Source: Ariolimax columbianus (Eukaryota; Mollusca; Gastropoda; Stylommatophora; Arionidae). Taken from it: a stretch of DNA of 64,000 bases. This document shows positions 43,451 through 55,085 of this stretch, piece by piece; position 1 is the first letter of the stretch; each line of letters opens with the position of its first letter. The stretch lies in contig JAVGWX010000002.1 in assembly GCA_036924085.1 (NCBI GenBank), positions 158,121,674-158,185,673 of the forward strand. Reading direction: 5' to 3'. The translations under genes and the position numbers were made by a program. The notes beneath the pieces were generated by a model, which saw only the letters and a list, made by a program, of their open reading frames with translations, had not been told where the DNA came from and searched no databases.

Positions 43451-44685
43451 CGCTCAGCCATTCCTCTTCTACTGATGTTTAAGTGTAGAGGTATTGTTGA
43501 TATTTGCAATCTAGTGTGCAGACAAACGGTTAATTTGTTTGTTGTGTTTGCACGATGGAGGGACTGCAACCTTTTAGTTTTCATATCGGTCCGTTTTGGG
43601 TAGGTAGATCATTTCCTGTGGAGGTTTTGTCATGCCAGTGGCTTACAGTCTGAACTTTTTGGTATTCAACTTCCAAGCGTTCTTCAGCGTCCACGGCGCG
43701 TCCACGGGACATCAGAATTGATAGTCCGTCTCCAACCGGTACAGGCACTGATTTCCCTTGAGACAACAGGGCGCTTGAAAGGGGCGGGTTTTCAAACCAC
43801 CAACAGCTTCGCGCTTTTATTCGTTCATTCCAAATACTGTGATTGTGATATTGACAACCTTGGATGTTTCACATATCAGTACAAATACATTTAGCTGGAT
43901 TATTTTTTTAAAGTGTTTTACACATTAAATAACATTAGAAAATGTTGATGGACACACACACTGGAATAAAAATGTATTTAAAGTATATAAAAGTGCGATC
44001 GTATATAAGAATACATGTGTAGACAAAGTATAAAAGTGCGAGCGCATATCAGAATACATGTGTAAATAAAGTACTGTATATTTAAGTGCGAGTGTATATC
44101 AGAACCAAAATAAACCCATTCATGACTAATGACTGAAAAGACTACATTGGAGCATAATCCCCAGACGTCTTCACCCCTTAACATCCCACACCTTCCAGGG
44201 GTGATGAGGAATTCCCCACATGTTAAGTAAGTACCCTAGACGTATCTGCTATTTGTGACCCAAACGTATGTTGAATTGTTCTCAATTCCTTGCTGTCAGT
44301 AGCCGAGGTGTTCAGAAATGTTTTGGTTCAGCTAGGTAAGTGGAATTACTGAACGGAATTATTGTCAACGTCCTCAGCTCTCCGTACCATCACCGCCACA
44401 CTGTACGATTTGATCTCATAATTTACCTGTCAGAACGACAGATAGGAGAACAAAGGGAGGAGTGTGTGATGCCACAAATGACTGAAAGCAGAATGTAGAT
44501 AGAGAAGCGTGTACGCTTGGATGGAAGAGGCTACCTTGGTTTTGATTGGAAGACGTGAACTGTTTCATTCTATTATCATCCATGCCGTTATCAATGCGAC
44601 GTAACAGGTATGGCGTAACAGGTATGACGTAACAAGATTTAGGACCAGAGTTTACCTGCAGAGTAACTTATCTTTTAAATTCTTC
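43451..44685. other. No recognisable gene
   Basis: Includes a three-copy degenerate 50-60 bp motif at 43,980-44,110 (AAGTGCGAGCGCATATCAGA). A 61-codon minus frame at 43,581-43,766 has no family resemblance. Confidence 0.4.
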
Positions 44686-44689
44686 ATTG

Positions 44690-44866
44690 TACTATCATCA
44701 TCATTATCCCTACCGTTATCAGCATTTACCTCATTATCATTACCATCGTTACCATTATTATCATTATTACACTCATCATCATCATCATCATCATCATTAT
44801 CATCATCATCATCATTACGTTCTTCTTCTTGTTATTCTTCTACTGATACTACTACTGCTACTACTG

Positions 44867-44900
<34 letters not shown>

Positions 44901-44995
44901 TACTACTACTGCTGCTGTTGTTGCTGTTGTTGCTTCTAGTACTACTACTTCTTCCTCCTCCTCCGCTTCTTCTTTTTCTTCTTCTTTTTCTCAAG
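44690..44995. repeat. Compound ATC / TAC / TCT microsatellites
   Basis: ATTATCATCATCATC runs, then (TAC)n at 44,846-44,905, then (TTC)-type runs. Poly-Leu and poly-Ser frames are artefacts. Confidence 0.93.
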
Positions 44996-45498
44996 AACTC
45001 AAAAAGCACAACAACACAAAACGGTTCAATTGTGTTGACATGTCAGTTAACACTATCTCTCACCCTTGGACATTCCAATAGCAAACACTGGCGTCAGAGA
45101 TGAAGTGGCAGTGACTTGTTGTATCATCTCCCAGCTTTGTTCTAGGGGGGAAAACCTGTCTCGGTTTCCTTTGTCTGATGATTTGTTCCCGGTGCAGTTG
45201 AGAGAACACATCGCAGGTGATCACTATCCTGCGCGCCAATACGTCCCAGTGTGTGGCTTCAGTGACAGCACTAGAGCTAAATGTCTGATCAATGACACTT
45301 GTCAGTATCTCCAGGTTGTGACCCCAATCTGGTCGGATGACCGGCATTGAATATGGCCAGGTTTTGTTGAGTAGTACCTGGCTTACAGCAATCTTTTGCC
45401 TGTTTTCGGTGACGTTTCTGAAATTCTTGTATCAAGCAAGATTATTCTTAACAGGCACTTCGGAAACTTCCGTCGGAAAACTTCACTTAGCCTCACCA
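44996..45498. other. No recognised gene; one ambiguous frame
   Basis: 45,060-45,350 is open on both strands (94 plus, 95 minus) with balanced composition, but neither reading resembles a family I know. Confidence 0.3.
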
Positions 45499-45895
45499 GA
45501 AAGGTGGTTTACCCCAGCGTGCAAGTTATAAGCCTAGGAAGGTGATCTACCCCATTGTACAAGTTATCAACCTAGAAAGGTGATCTACCCCAGCGTGCAA
45601 GTTATAAACATAGAAAGGTGATCTACCCCAGGGTGCAAGTTATAAACATAGAAAGGTGATCTACCCCAGCGTGCAAGTTATAAACATAGAAAGGTGATTT
45701 ACCACAGCGTGCAAGTTACAAACATAGAAAGGTGATCTACCCCAGCGTGCAAGTTATAAACATAGAAAGGTGATCTACCCCATCGTGCAAGATATACATG
45801 TAGAAAGGTCATCTACCCCAGCGTGCAAGTTATAAATATAGAAAGGTGATCTACCCCAGTGTGCAAGTTATAAACTTAGAAAGGTTAAACATCCG
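45499..45895. repeat. 38-bp tandem array, about 10 copies
   Basis: Core GAAAGGTGATCTACCCCAGC and GTGCAAGTTATAAACATA. It stops exactly where the endonuclease of the next LINE becomes recognisable. Confidence 0.92.
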
Positions 45896-48352
45896 AGGTT
45901 AGCAATGAGATCAGTAACTACAACCAGGACATTTTAGGTCTGAGCGAGTGAGGATGGACAGGCACGGAAAAGAAATATATCCCAAATGGACATAACACAT
46001 GATCTACTCTGGCAGAGACGATCATCACACCGAGGTAGTAGTTATCCTCATGACAGCCATAGCTAAAAAATCTCTCATCAGTTGGGAACCATTTAGCGAA
46101 AGGCTAACATCAGCCTCGTTTCCAAACTAAATTGTTTAAACTCACGATTCTACAAGTTTCGCGCCAACTAGGGCGACCTTGATACTCGCAGCAACACCAG
46201 TTGCATATGAGAACAGCAAGATGGCGTGTGACTCACTTAATAAAATGGTTAAGTATACCGCTCGCAAAGACAAGAAGCAGTTCTTCAATGAACTGGCCAC
46301 AACAGCTGAAAGTGCAGTAAAAGTGGCCAACAGCAGATACCTTCACCAGATCACAAGACAGTTATGCAATAAACCACCTACTATAAATACACCAATCAGA
46401 GATAAACATGGCAACCTTCTTACTACAGAAGAAGAACAAATGGAACGTTGAGCAGAACATTTTACAAGGATATTCAATAGACCACATCCAACAACAATAT
46501 TCAATAGACCACATCCAACAACAATATTCAATAGACCACATCCAACAACAATATTCAATAGACCACATCCAACAACAATATTCAATAGACCACATCCAAC
46601 AACAATATTCAATAGACCACATCCAACAACAATATTCAATAGACCACATCCAACAACAATATTTAATAGACCACATCCAACAACAATATTCAATAGACCA
46701 CATCCAACAATAATATTCAATAGACCACATCCAACAACAATATTCAATAGACCACATCCAACAACAATATTCAATAGACCACATCCAACAACAATATTCA
46801 ATAGACCACATCCAACAACAATATTTAATAGACCACATCCAACAACAATATTCAATAGACCACATCCAACAATAATATTTAATAGACCACATCCAACAAC
46901 AATATTCAATAGACCACATCCAACAACAATATTCAATAGACCACATCCAACAACAATATTTAATAGACCACATCCAACAACAATATTCAATAGACCACAT
47001 CCAACAACAATATTTAATAGACCACATCCAACAACAATATTCAATAGACCACATCCAACAAGAATATTGAATAGACTACATCCCACAAGAATATTCAATA
47101 GACTACATCCCACAAGAATATTGAATAAACCACATCCCGCAAGGTCATGCTTAAATTAATCCTCGACCGATTGAAACTCCAAGCAGAGAACAATATTGCC
47201 GAAGAGCAAGCAGGGTTCAGACAGGGAAGAAGCACTACAGAACAGATATTTAATTTAAGGCTGCTAAGCGAGAAATATCTAGAACAGCAGCAAACACTGT
47301 ATCATGTGTTTGTGGATTTTAAGAAGGCGTTTGATAGGGTATGGCATAAACCGCTTTGGGCAACCATGAGGATGTATAATATCAACGGAAATATTATAAC
47401 GGTCTTTGAACACCTGTATAACAAGGCGTCTAGTGCAGTTCTTGTGAATGGGAGGCGAGGAGACTGGTTTCGCACATCAGTTGGTGTGAGACAGGGGTGT
47501 ACACTCTCTCCAACTCTTTTCAATATATTCCTTGAAGGAATTATGAGTGAGACACTTGGAGGTCACGTTGGTACTGTCAAGATATGGGGCCGAACGATTA
47601 CCAACCTTCGTTTTGCAGATGATATCGACGGGTTGGCGGGTTCAGAAGCAAAACTCCAGGATTGAGTCAGAAGGCTCGATGAAACAGCTCTTGACTATGG
47701 TATGGAGATAAACGCCGGAAAGACAAAATTAATGACAAACAACGCTACGGGCTTCAACATCAAGATAAAAGCTAACGGTCAGGAACTCGAAGTAGTTGAC
47801 CGTTTTAAATATCTTGGGTCGATTGTCAGTGATGAATGATCAAAATGCGAAGTATTGGCCAGAATAGCACAGACAATAGCGGCGCTTGCACGGCTTAACA
47901 AAATCTGGCAAGATAAACGGTTAGCACTACGCACGAAAATCAGATTAATGGGTACATTGGTCCTGTCAATATTTCTCTATGCGTGTGAGACATGGACAGT
48001 TACAGCTGACCTTCAACGAAGGATACATGCCTTGGAGATGAGATGTTTCCGAAAACTTTTAAACGTCACGTACAAAGATCGAGTTACAAATGAGGAAATC
48101 CGAAATAGAATTACAACGGCAATAGGGCATTTCGAAGATCTCTTGGCAACTGTCAAAAGAAGGAAACTCACTTGGTACGGTCACATATCGAGATCAAATG
48201 GTCTTGCAAACACAATCATCCACGGGAAGGTGCATGGCAGACGACGAAGAGGCCGGCCCAAAAAGAGATGGGAAGACAACATAAAAGAATGGACCAGTCT
48301 CCGACCAGAAGAGTCACTCCTCTTGTACCATGGTGTCGAATGTATGACTTGA
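45896..48352 (+). pseudogene. RTE-like LINE (partial EN, RT, C-terminus) with internal arrays
   Basis: Plus strand. NYNQDILGLSE, stop, GWTGTEK and IPNGHNT, then AIAKKSLISWEPFSERLTSA represent a decayed endonuclease. A deletion joins it to SLNKMVKYTARKDKKQFFNE, YLHQITRQLCNKPP and PIRDKHGNLLTTEEEQMER. A TGA at 46,449 replaces the expected Trp before AEHFTRIFNRPHPTT, which runs into the 24-bp array. The RT fingers are missing. After the array: LKLILDRLKLQAENNIAEEQ, AGFRQGRSTTEQIFNLRLLS, VFVDFKKAFDRVWH (motif A), VGVRQGCTLSPTLFNIFLEG (motif B), TNLRFADDIDGLAG (motif C intact). Stops at about 47,663 and 47,837 follow, then LARIAQTIAALARLNKIWQD, FLYACETWTVTADLQRRIHA, TWYGHISRSNGLANTIIHGK, RRRRGRPKKRWEDNIKEWTS. 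The order is that of metazoan RTE-like ORF2. Non-functional. Confidence 0.88.
46470..47140. repeat. 24-bp tandem array inside the RTE-like LINE, about 28 copies
   Basis: ATTCAATAGACCACATCCAA plus CAAT, 8 codons (TIFNRPHP in the LINE frame). The last three copies are more diverged (ATCCCACAAGAATATT). The seed is the IFNRPHPTT segment of the host ORF. Confidence 0.95.
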
Positions 48353-48510
48353 GGAAGTCACTCCTCTTGTACCATGGTGTCGAATGTATGACTTGATGAA
48401 GTCACTCCTCTTGTACCATGGTGTCGAATGTATGACTTGAGGAAGTCACTCCTCTTGTACCATGGTGTCGAATGTATGACTTGATGAAGTCACTCCTCTT
48501 GTACCATGCT
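48313..48510. repeat. 44-bp tandem array at the LINE 3' end, about 4.5 copies
   Basis: Copies start at 48,313, 48,357, 48,401, 48,445 and 48,489 (GTCACTCCTCTTGTACCATG, GTGTCGAATGTATGACTTGA). The first copy is the end of the ORF2 frame (ESLLLYHGVECMT then stop). Confidence 0.93.
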
Positions 48511-49382
48511 GTGTGGATACATTTTTGTGTGCATCTGGCATAGTTTTTCAGAAAGAGGTAGCCAGCCACATGATCTTTCTTTAGCACCTCCTAAGACATG
48601 CCTAGCTGGTTACAGTTATACTATTCTCTGCTTCCCTTTCGGGTCTAGATAATATAGTCGTGTTTTGAATAATTGATACTTCTCATCCGCAAACAAGGCC
48701 CCGCGCATGTCCTGCGTAAACAAGGCCTAATTAAATCGAATTCGCCTGAGGTCGGCCAAATAGTACCACTCACTCACCACGCAGACGTCGACTCATCCAT
48801 TGACCATCTTAAAGTAAAAAAAAACTCCAAGGGTGCACACATGTGGGCCATGTCAGGCTGGCCTATGTGAAGCAGTGCCCTGGAAAGTCGCCTATCATAA
48901 TCGCCGGAAGTCACGAAGATGTGCAGACTCGTATTTGAATATAATTGTCATCGTTCAGAACAGAGGCTCACAGACTTGAGTAGTTTTGCTGCCCCCCCCC
49001 CCCCTCCCCCTCCTCCTCCTTCAATATTTGTATTCGCTCTTCTCATCCCCCGATTCCTTCCACCACAGGGTCTAGAACCCTGTTGGAGAATCCACCACCC
49101 CGAGAACGTCAAGTGATATTTACCCAAAAATGTCGATGATTCCAGAAATCAAATGAACAGCTCACGTTTTCTGGATATCTGCATGACGCCAAAATATGTC
49201 ATTGAACTACACTTTATGTCATGCTGTGGTTTACCGGGACCCAAATAGAGAGCAACAAATAAAGACAATGTAACTTGTGTGACATATCGTAAGTTTTGGC
49301 TGAGGAGAAATGGGCAAGAGATCAAATATCTCACCCTGCAGCAACTGTAACCAGCAAGGAAAAAGGGCGTCTCTTCCATATC
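48511..49382. other. No recognisable gene
   Basis: Contains a 13-base C run at 48,992-49,004 within a C-rich stretch to 49,020. A 65-codon frame at 48,673-48,870 has no recognised family. Confidence 0.4.
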
Positions 49383-49675
49383 CAGCGATTCTATTGGTAT
49401 GTACCAGTCATTTCCAGCGATTCTCTTGATCTGTAACAGTCACTTTCCACCAATTCTATTGGTCTGTAACAATCACTCTCCACCAATTCTATTGGTCTGT
49501 GACAGTCACTCTCCACCAATTCTATTGGTCTGTAACATTCACTCTCCACCAATTCTATTGGTCTGTAACATTCACTCTCCACCAATTATATTGGTCTGTA
49601 ACAATCACTCTCGATCGATTGTACTGGTCTGTAACATTCACTCTCGACCGATTCTATTGGTCTGTAACATTCACT
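49383..49675. repeat. 33-bp tandem array, about 9 copies
   Basis: Core CCACCAATTCTATTGGTCTG and TAACATTCACTCT. ACCAATTCTATTGGT contains the self-complementary words ACCAAT and ATTGGT, so each unit can form a short hairpin. Flanking copies carry GATCGATT or GCGATT variants. Confidence 0.92.
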
Positions 49676-50004
49676 CCACATATCTCAGTTTTGGACGTCT
49701 CCACAACTTCCGTCCAAGAGGTTCCAGAAACTCTGGTCTGAACGTCATGTGAGAGCGCAAGTATTAGAGACATGAGATATACATAGGCGAGGTGGATACT
49801 AAAGTCAAAGCCACAACCACATGCTGGATGACGTGGCAAATGAATGGATGAATTAACAAACTACATGTTGCAGGAAAACTTCATCTGCCGTGGATTAAGG
49901 ACGGAGCTGTGCCTGAAAAAATTTAGAGCCCGAGTGTGTTCAACTAGTGAGCTAATGGAACCATAATCTATAAATACATTTATTGACCTAATCTAAGTGG
50001 CAAT
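49676..50004. other. No recognisable gene
   Basis: Unique-looking spacer. Confidence 0.4.
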
Positions 50005-50125
50005 CAGGTGCATACTTTACAGCTGGGTAACTAGAGCATGTCTAGGCCAGGAAACGAACCTTGTCTCTGTCGTGAGAGGCATGCACTCCAATTGTTCTGG
50101 TGCCTAGTCATTCTTCATTCTAGTA
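50005..50125 (-). mobile_element. tRNA-related SINE fragment (candidate)
   Basis: TTTACAGCTGGGTAACTAGA, then AGGAAACGAACCTTGTC (inverted B box GGTTCGTTTCC), CGTGAGAGGCATGCACTCCA and GGTGCCTAGTCATTCTT together follow the order of a widespread invertebrate tRNA-derived SINE in reverse orientation. About 120 bp, diverged. Confidence 0.55.
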
Positions 50126-50464
50126 CCTCTGTCTAACCCTTCACGTGTGTCCCTCAGGTTATTGTAAGGATACGATCCAGCCACGATTTACGAGTAAAGG
50201 CTACACAAACATAGACAGGTGTGGGACAGACACCAGGCTGTGACAAGAACTTGAAGCAAACATTACGTTACGATCAAAAGGCATTCATGAAGGACAGAGA
50301 ACAACAGTGACAAAAAAAATAGAACAAATTACGAGAGTTGAGGGTATTCATTTGAGAATTTATGGCACTCAAATAGATACAGTACAATACTGAGATCAAG
50401 TGTTAGAAAAACCGAAGATTTATATTTTTTGGTGTATACCTATGTCTCTCTCTCTTTATTTTTC
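50126..50464. other. No recognisable gene
   Basis: Ordinary AT-rich spacer. Confidence 0.4.
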
Positions 50465-50467
50465 TCC

Positions 50468-50518
<51 letters not shown>
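50465..50518. repeat. (CT)n microsatellite
   Basis: About 22 uninterrupted CT steps. Confidence 0.95.
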
Positions 50519-50520
<2 letters not shown>

Positions 50521-50645
50521 CTTCAGGATTCGATGCAAGCGCCTGTCTGGCATGGTTGGACTGTGCCTTCCGTAGTCTATGTCCTATCAATTTTCTTCGC
50601 TTAATTGGTTTCTCCAATGGCTGTTCTAGGCTTGTTTCCCAAAAA

Positions 50646-51125
50646 TCTTCAATCCTCACCATGTCCTGCTCCTTTATGCCAACATTCCTTCAATCCTCAC
50701 CATGTCCTGCTCCTTTATGCCAACATTTCTTCAATCCTCACCATGTCCTGCCCCTTTATGCCACCATCCCTTCAATCCTCACCATGTCCTACCCCTTTAT
50801 GCCAACATTTCTTCAATCCTCACCATGTCCTACCCCTTTATGCCAACATTTCTTCAATCCTCACCATGTCCTGCCCCTTTATGCCACAATTTCTTCAATC
50901 CTCACCATGTCCTGCCCCTTTATGCCAACATTTCTTCAATCCTCACCATGTCCTGCCCCTTTATGCCAACATTCCTTCAATCCTCACCATGTCCTGCCAC
51001 TTTATGCTAACATTTTTTCAATCCTCACCATATCCTGCCACTTTATTTTAACATTCCTTCAATCCTCACCATGACCTGCCCCTTTATGCCAACATCCTTT
51101 CAATCCTCACCATGCCCTGCCCAAT
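50646..51125. repeat. 41-bp tandem array, about 12 copies
   Basis: Core TTCAATCCTCACCATGTCCT and GCCCCTTTATGCCAACATT; starts at 50,661 and 50,702 give 41 bp. Open plus frames (up to 224 codons) are artefacts. Confidence 0.93.
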
Positions 51126-51166
51126 TATGCCAATTACCCATCCTCCATATATATCTGTTAACTAAA

Positions 51167-51290
51167 GACTTGACTTTGTTGTACTGACTTGGTCGTTATC
51201 CCCGTCTCCACGCCATGCAGCAGCACCGACTTGACTTTGTTGTATTGACTTGGTCGTTATCCCCGTCTCCACGCCATGCAGCAGCACCGA
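51167..51290. repeat. 61-bp direct duplication within a LINE relic
   Basis: GACTTGACTTTGTTGTACTG starts at 51,167 and again (one mismatch) at 51,228; a third start GACTTGACACTGG is at 51,289. Two nearly identical 61-bp copies contain GTCGTTATCCCCGTCTCCAC. Confidence 0.92.
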
Positions 51291-51900
51291 CTTGACACTG
51301 GCGCTGTATAATCTTGATTTCTCGTGATCTACATATGTTGGTTCGTGTTAGGAATGCCCCATCTTGCCTTTCCAATTCTGATCCTTACGTCTGTACCTCC
51401 CGATGCGTCTATTGTGCTGCTCAAATAGGTAAACGTATCCACTTCCTTCAACTGCTGTCCCTCCAGCATGATTGCAACTTTGCTGATAGTGTTGAGTTTA
51501 AGGGGCTAGGTTTTCTTCATTTTGAAATACAGTCCCAATTTGACTGATTTGGTTGTGACTGTGACAGAAGTGCCAGATCATCTGCGTAGTCCAGGTGCTC
51601 CAATTGTGACAATAGTGTCCTCCAATCGTGTCCCATAGGAACCAGTTCATGTCTCCATTATCCAGTCTATAGCCAAAGATAACCAGAAAAGTGAGAGCTA
51701 GCATCCTTGTCTCGCCCCTGCTTGCATCACGAACGTGTGAATCAGTGCTCCTTCATGTACCGCTCTACTAACTGTATTTGCGTAGATATTCTGGATGAGG
51801 GTTGTGAACTTCTCTAGTATCCCATAGTGTCTCAACAGTTGCCACAGAGTATTTCGATCCACACTGTCAAACGCCTTTTCAAAGTATATACAATGCTTAC
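51167..51900 (-). pseudogene. LINE reverse transcriptase fragment
   Basis: Minus strand: YFEKAFDSVDRNTLWQLLRH is motif A (EKAFDSVDR), LIQNIYANTVSRAVHEG follows, MQAGARQGC is motif B, and after a frameshift LEHLDYADDLALLSQSQ holds an intact YADD at about 51,585. Another shift leads to LEGQQLKEVDTFTYLSSTID, GGTDVRIRIGKARWG and IKIIQRQCQVGAAAW, corresponding to the YLGSxID, RIGKA and LLYGxETW regions. The N-terminal and endonuclease parts are gone. At least two frameshifts and one stop; dead copy. The 61-bp duplication lies in the LLYGxETW region. Confidence 0.8.
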
Positions 51901-52429
51901 ATTTTAGTAGATAACAAATAAGGAGTACCAGGACCCACTTGCCTAGATACAAAGAGAGAAACAAAAAGCATCGAGGTCCGATCGCTTCCTTACACGTAGA
52001 GAATACAATTCTATGTCTTAGACAACACGCCCGAAGACCAACTTGAGAACCACCGTTTCACCCCCCCACCCCCCCCCCCCCCCCTCCCCCATCACTACTT
52101 GCCGGCTTGGATATGATCTCTAACGGTCTCAGTGTTGAGGGCTGGAAATAATTGACCAGTTGTCCCTCTCGCTTTGATGTGACATTTCCCGATAGTTTTC
52201 TTTGGTGTGTTCCAGCCCATTTATTGACACTCCGAACATTGCCTGTTTTTGTGAAATGAATACCTGAATATTGCTGTTTGTACATCGCAGTATTGACAGC
52301 TATAACGTAAACAAGTGCGGGTATGTTTCGCGTGGGCACACCTCACAAAAAATACACGACAACCTAGGTTACAGTCAGGAGGTCGATAGGAGTCAAGGAC
52401 AACACAGAAAAACCTTAATAAATAAATAT
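51901..52429. other. No recognised gene; long C-rich tract
   Basis: Contains a C-rich run at 52,061-52,090 (23 of 24 bases C to 52,084). The rest is unassigned. Confidence 0.45.
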
Positions 52430-52432
52430 ACG

Positions 52433-52481
<49 letters not shown>

Positions 52482-52512
52482 ATACGTATACATATACATA
52501 GGCAATATATGT

Positions 52513-52547
<35 letters not shown>

Positions 52548-52550
52548 CGT
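52430..52550. repeat. Compound (TA)n / (TG)n microsatellite
   Basis: TATATATATATATG, then TGTGTGTGTGTGTG, TACGTATACATATA and a second TA run. Confidence 0.95.
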
Positions 52551-53061
52551 GTTATATCACTCTCAGAAAATTGTCCATTTATTTTACTAGCAGTAAAACA
52601 TTTTCGATCTAAGTAGGGCATACGCCTTCAAGAAATACATGCCAAGTCATCAAATGTTGACCTGTCTATACTTGTTGAAGATCTTGTGGGTTAAAGTTTC
52701 TAAATCATTGCGTGTCCAGCGCCTCCTAGTTGGCTCTTACATGTCTGGTTGAAAAAGGTGTTAATATGCTATACTCCCTGTCAGGACCTGGTAACACTCA
52801 GGTGAGCAGTAATGTGCCCATTGCATGTCACTGTCAGAACTTTGCCTGTTGATATCAGTCGGAATATTGCCTGATTCATGTCCCCAATGTGACCCGTTTT
52901 ATGAAATTTTAAGAATATTACTTTTTTTCTGTCACTTGTGTGATATTTTCTCATTTTCATAACTGCCTGGAGTGAGGAGTGAGGAATAAGGAATGATGAG
53001 TGAAGAGTGAGGAATGAAGAGTGAGGAGTGAGGAATGAGTAGTGTGGAGTAATTGTCGTCA
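52551..53061. other. No gene; short AGTGAGGA-type repeats
   Basis: 52,968-53,040 is a degenerate GAGTGAGGAATGA run. No gene recognised. Confidence 0.45.
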
Positions 53062-53390
53062 GATGACACTTATTGATCAAGGTGGAAGTGAAGAGTAATT
53101 TGGGTCAGGTAAAACATATTGATCTAGGTGGGAGTGAAGAGTAATCTGGTTCAGGTGAAACATATTGATCTAGGTGGGAGTGAAGAGTAATCTGGTTCAG
53201 GTGAAACATATTGATCTAGGTGGGAGTGAAGAGTAATCTGGGTCAGGTGAAACATATTGATCTAGGTGGGAGTGAAGAGTAATCCGGGCCAGGTAAAACA
53301 TATTGATCAAGGTGGGAGTGAAGAGTAATCTGGGTCAGGTGAAACATATTGATAAACGTGGGAGTGAATAGAAATCTAGGTCAGGTGAAA
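53062..53390. repeat. 46-bp tandem array, about 7 copies
   Basis: Core CATATTGATCTAGGTGGGAG and TGAAGAGTAATCTGGGTCAG; GGT at 53,108 and 53,154 confirms 46 bp. Confidence 0.92.
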
Positions 53391-53451
53391 TTACTATTTT
53401 AGTGTAACGGACAGAATAATATTCGTTTTAGAATGTCTGCGAATCTTGTTA

Positions 53452-53820
53452 CTCTCTGTAAGTTTATGTCCCAGCTCTCTGTAAGTTTATGTCCCAGCTC
53501 TCTGTAAGTTTATGTCCCAGCTCTCTGTAAGTTTATGTCCCAGCTCTCTGTAAGTTTATGTCCCAGCTCTCTGTAAGTTTATGTCCCAGCTCTCTGTAAG
53601 TTTATGTCCCAGCTCTCTGTAAGTTTATGTCCCAGCTCTCTGTAAGTTTATGTCCCAGCTCTCTGTAAGTTTATGTCCCAGCTCTCTGTAAGTTTATGTC
53701 CCAGCTCTTTGTAAGTTTATGTCCTGCTCTCTGTAAGTTTATGTCCCAGCTCTTTGTAAGTTTATGTCCTGCTCTCTGTAAGTTTATGTCCCAGCTCTCT
53801 GTAAGTTTATGTCTCAGCTA
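53452..53820. repeat. 23-bp tandem array, about 16 copies
   Basis: CTCTCTGTAAGTTTATGTCC plus CAG; very homogeneous except for CTCTTTG variants and loss of CA in two right-hand copies. Confidence 0.95.
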
Positions 53821-54569
53821 GTCTGTTTTCTGGGTTTTCAGACCGCAATGCCTCCCGGGTCGACCTAGCTTTAAATGGGTACCGGTTCAGTCCTTAACGT
53901 AAAGACGGCCGTCGTGATGCTGACCACATCATCCACTAAGTTCCGTTTGTTACAAAATAATATGAGCCTAACTCCATATTTCCTATGCATCGTATGGCGT
54001 GATAGCATCTTTACTTTTTACTTTTGTCTGTTTTTTCCTGTCTATTGCCCTTCGTATCTGCCAGTGTGTCTGTCTGTTCTTCTTGTCTGTTGCCCTGTTC
54101 CTGCTTGCATGTCTGCCTGGCTTGTGTCAAACCTATTGTTGTCGATGTTTTACTTGTCTATACCCGTGTGTACATGTCTGTCTGTTTTAAGCTCTGCAGC
54201 ATTACTTACATGGCTCATGTCTGTCTGTCTTATTTCATGTGTGTAATACTTGCCAAACTGAAGTGTAAACCCATTTCAATCATTAGCCATTCCACTGTTT
54301 CGGTCACACTAACCCAGCAGACGACAGAGATCAGAAATGCTCGATGCCATTTTGAACCTATCAGACCAAATAAGTCAACAATTTATAAAAGTAATAAAAT
54401 TATTTTGGCTCGTAGTTTGACCTGCGCTGACATTCGTGAAGATAGCAGGTCAAGAGGATTGGGGTTGACTTCAGCTATTCCTAGGGGGTAGTGGGTTGTC
54501 ATTTAATTACAAATTGGATGAGTACCGGTCTGCGTTTCGCTCTCAAAGAAGCTAAGTTGCCGTAGAAAC
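53821..54569. other. No gene; dispersed SINE-like motif
   Basis: CGACCTAGCTTTAAATGGGT (53,862) and GTACCGG resemble the motif at 40,604. A 123-codon frame at 53,875-54,246 is hydrophobic and Cys-rich (SLFTFVC-type, from CTGTCTGT text) and I regard it as composition-driven. Confidence 0.4.
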
Positions 54570-55085
54570 TAATGGTGGAAGTAATTGAAGGGTCGATGAA
54601 TCTAATGGCGAAGCAGCTGAAGTACCTAGGAACTAAAGGGCGAACAGGCAATACAAAAAGCGTTAGGAACTGAACATCAGAAGGTAAAATGACCTTGGAA
54701 CCAAAGAAAAGAAGATAATAAATAAATGCTGGAACTAAATAACAGAAGATACAAGATCTTTGTAACTATAGAACGGAAGATACAAGATCTTGGGAGTTAA
54801 AGAACAAAAGATAAAATACCACAGGAATTTAAAAAAAAAAAAAGATAAAAGATCTTAGGGATTAAAAAAGAAATGATAAAATACATTAGGAACTAAAGAA
54901 CAGGAGATAATACACCTTGGGAACTAAAGAGCAAACGATAAAATACTTTAAAAACTAAAGAACAAAAGATAAAATACCTTATGAGCTAAAGAACAAAAGA
55001 TAAAATACCTTATCAGCTAAAGAACAAAAGATAAAATACATTAGGAGCTAAAGAACAGAACATGAAATACCTTGGGAGATAAAAT
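54570..55085. repeat. Diverged 31-bp array, about 16 copies
   Basis: CTAAAGAACAAAAGATAAAA plus TACCTTAGGAA-like text; 54,961 and 54,992 are 31 bp apart. Left copies are strongly diverged. Confidence 0.85.

Noticed and set aside
45060..45350. Balanced-composition frames on both strands as a possible host exon
   Set aside because: No family resemblance, no convincing splice sites, and both strands are open, so neither can be preferred.
46343..47113. 256-codon minus frame with LLNIVVGCG repeats as a membrane protein
   Set aside because: It is the antisense of the 24-bp array; the plus strand has the genuine LINE reading at both ends.
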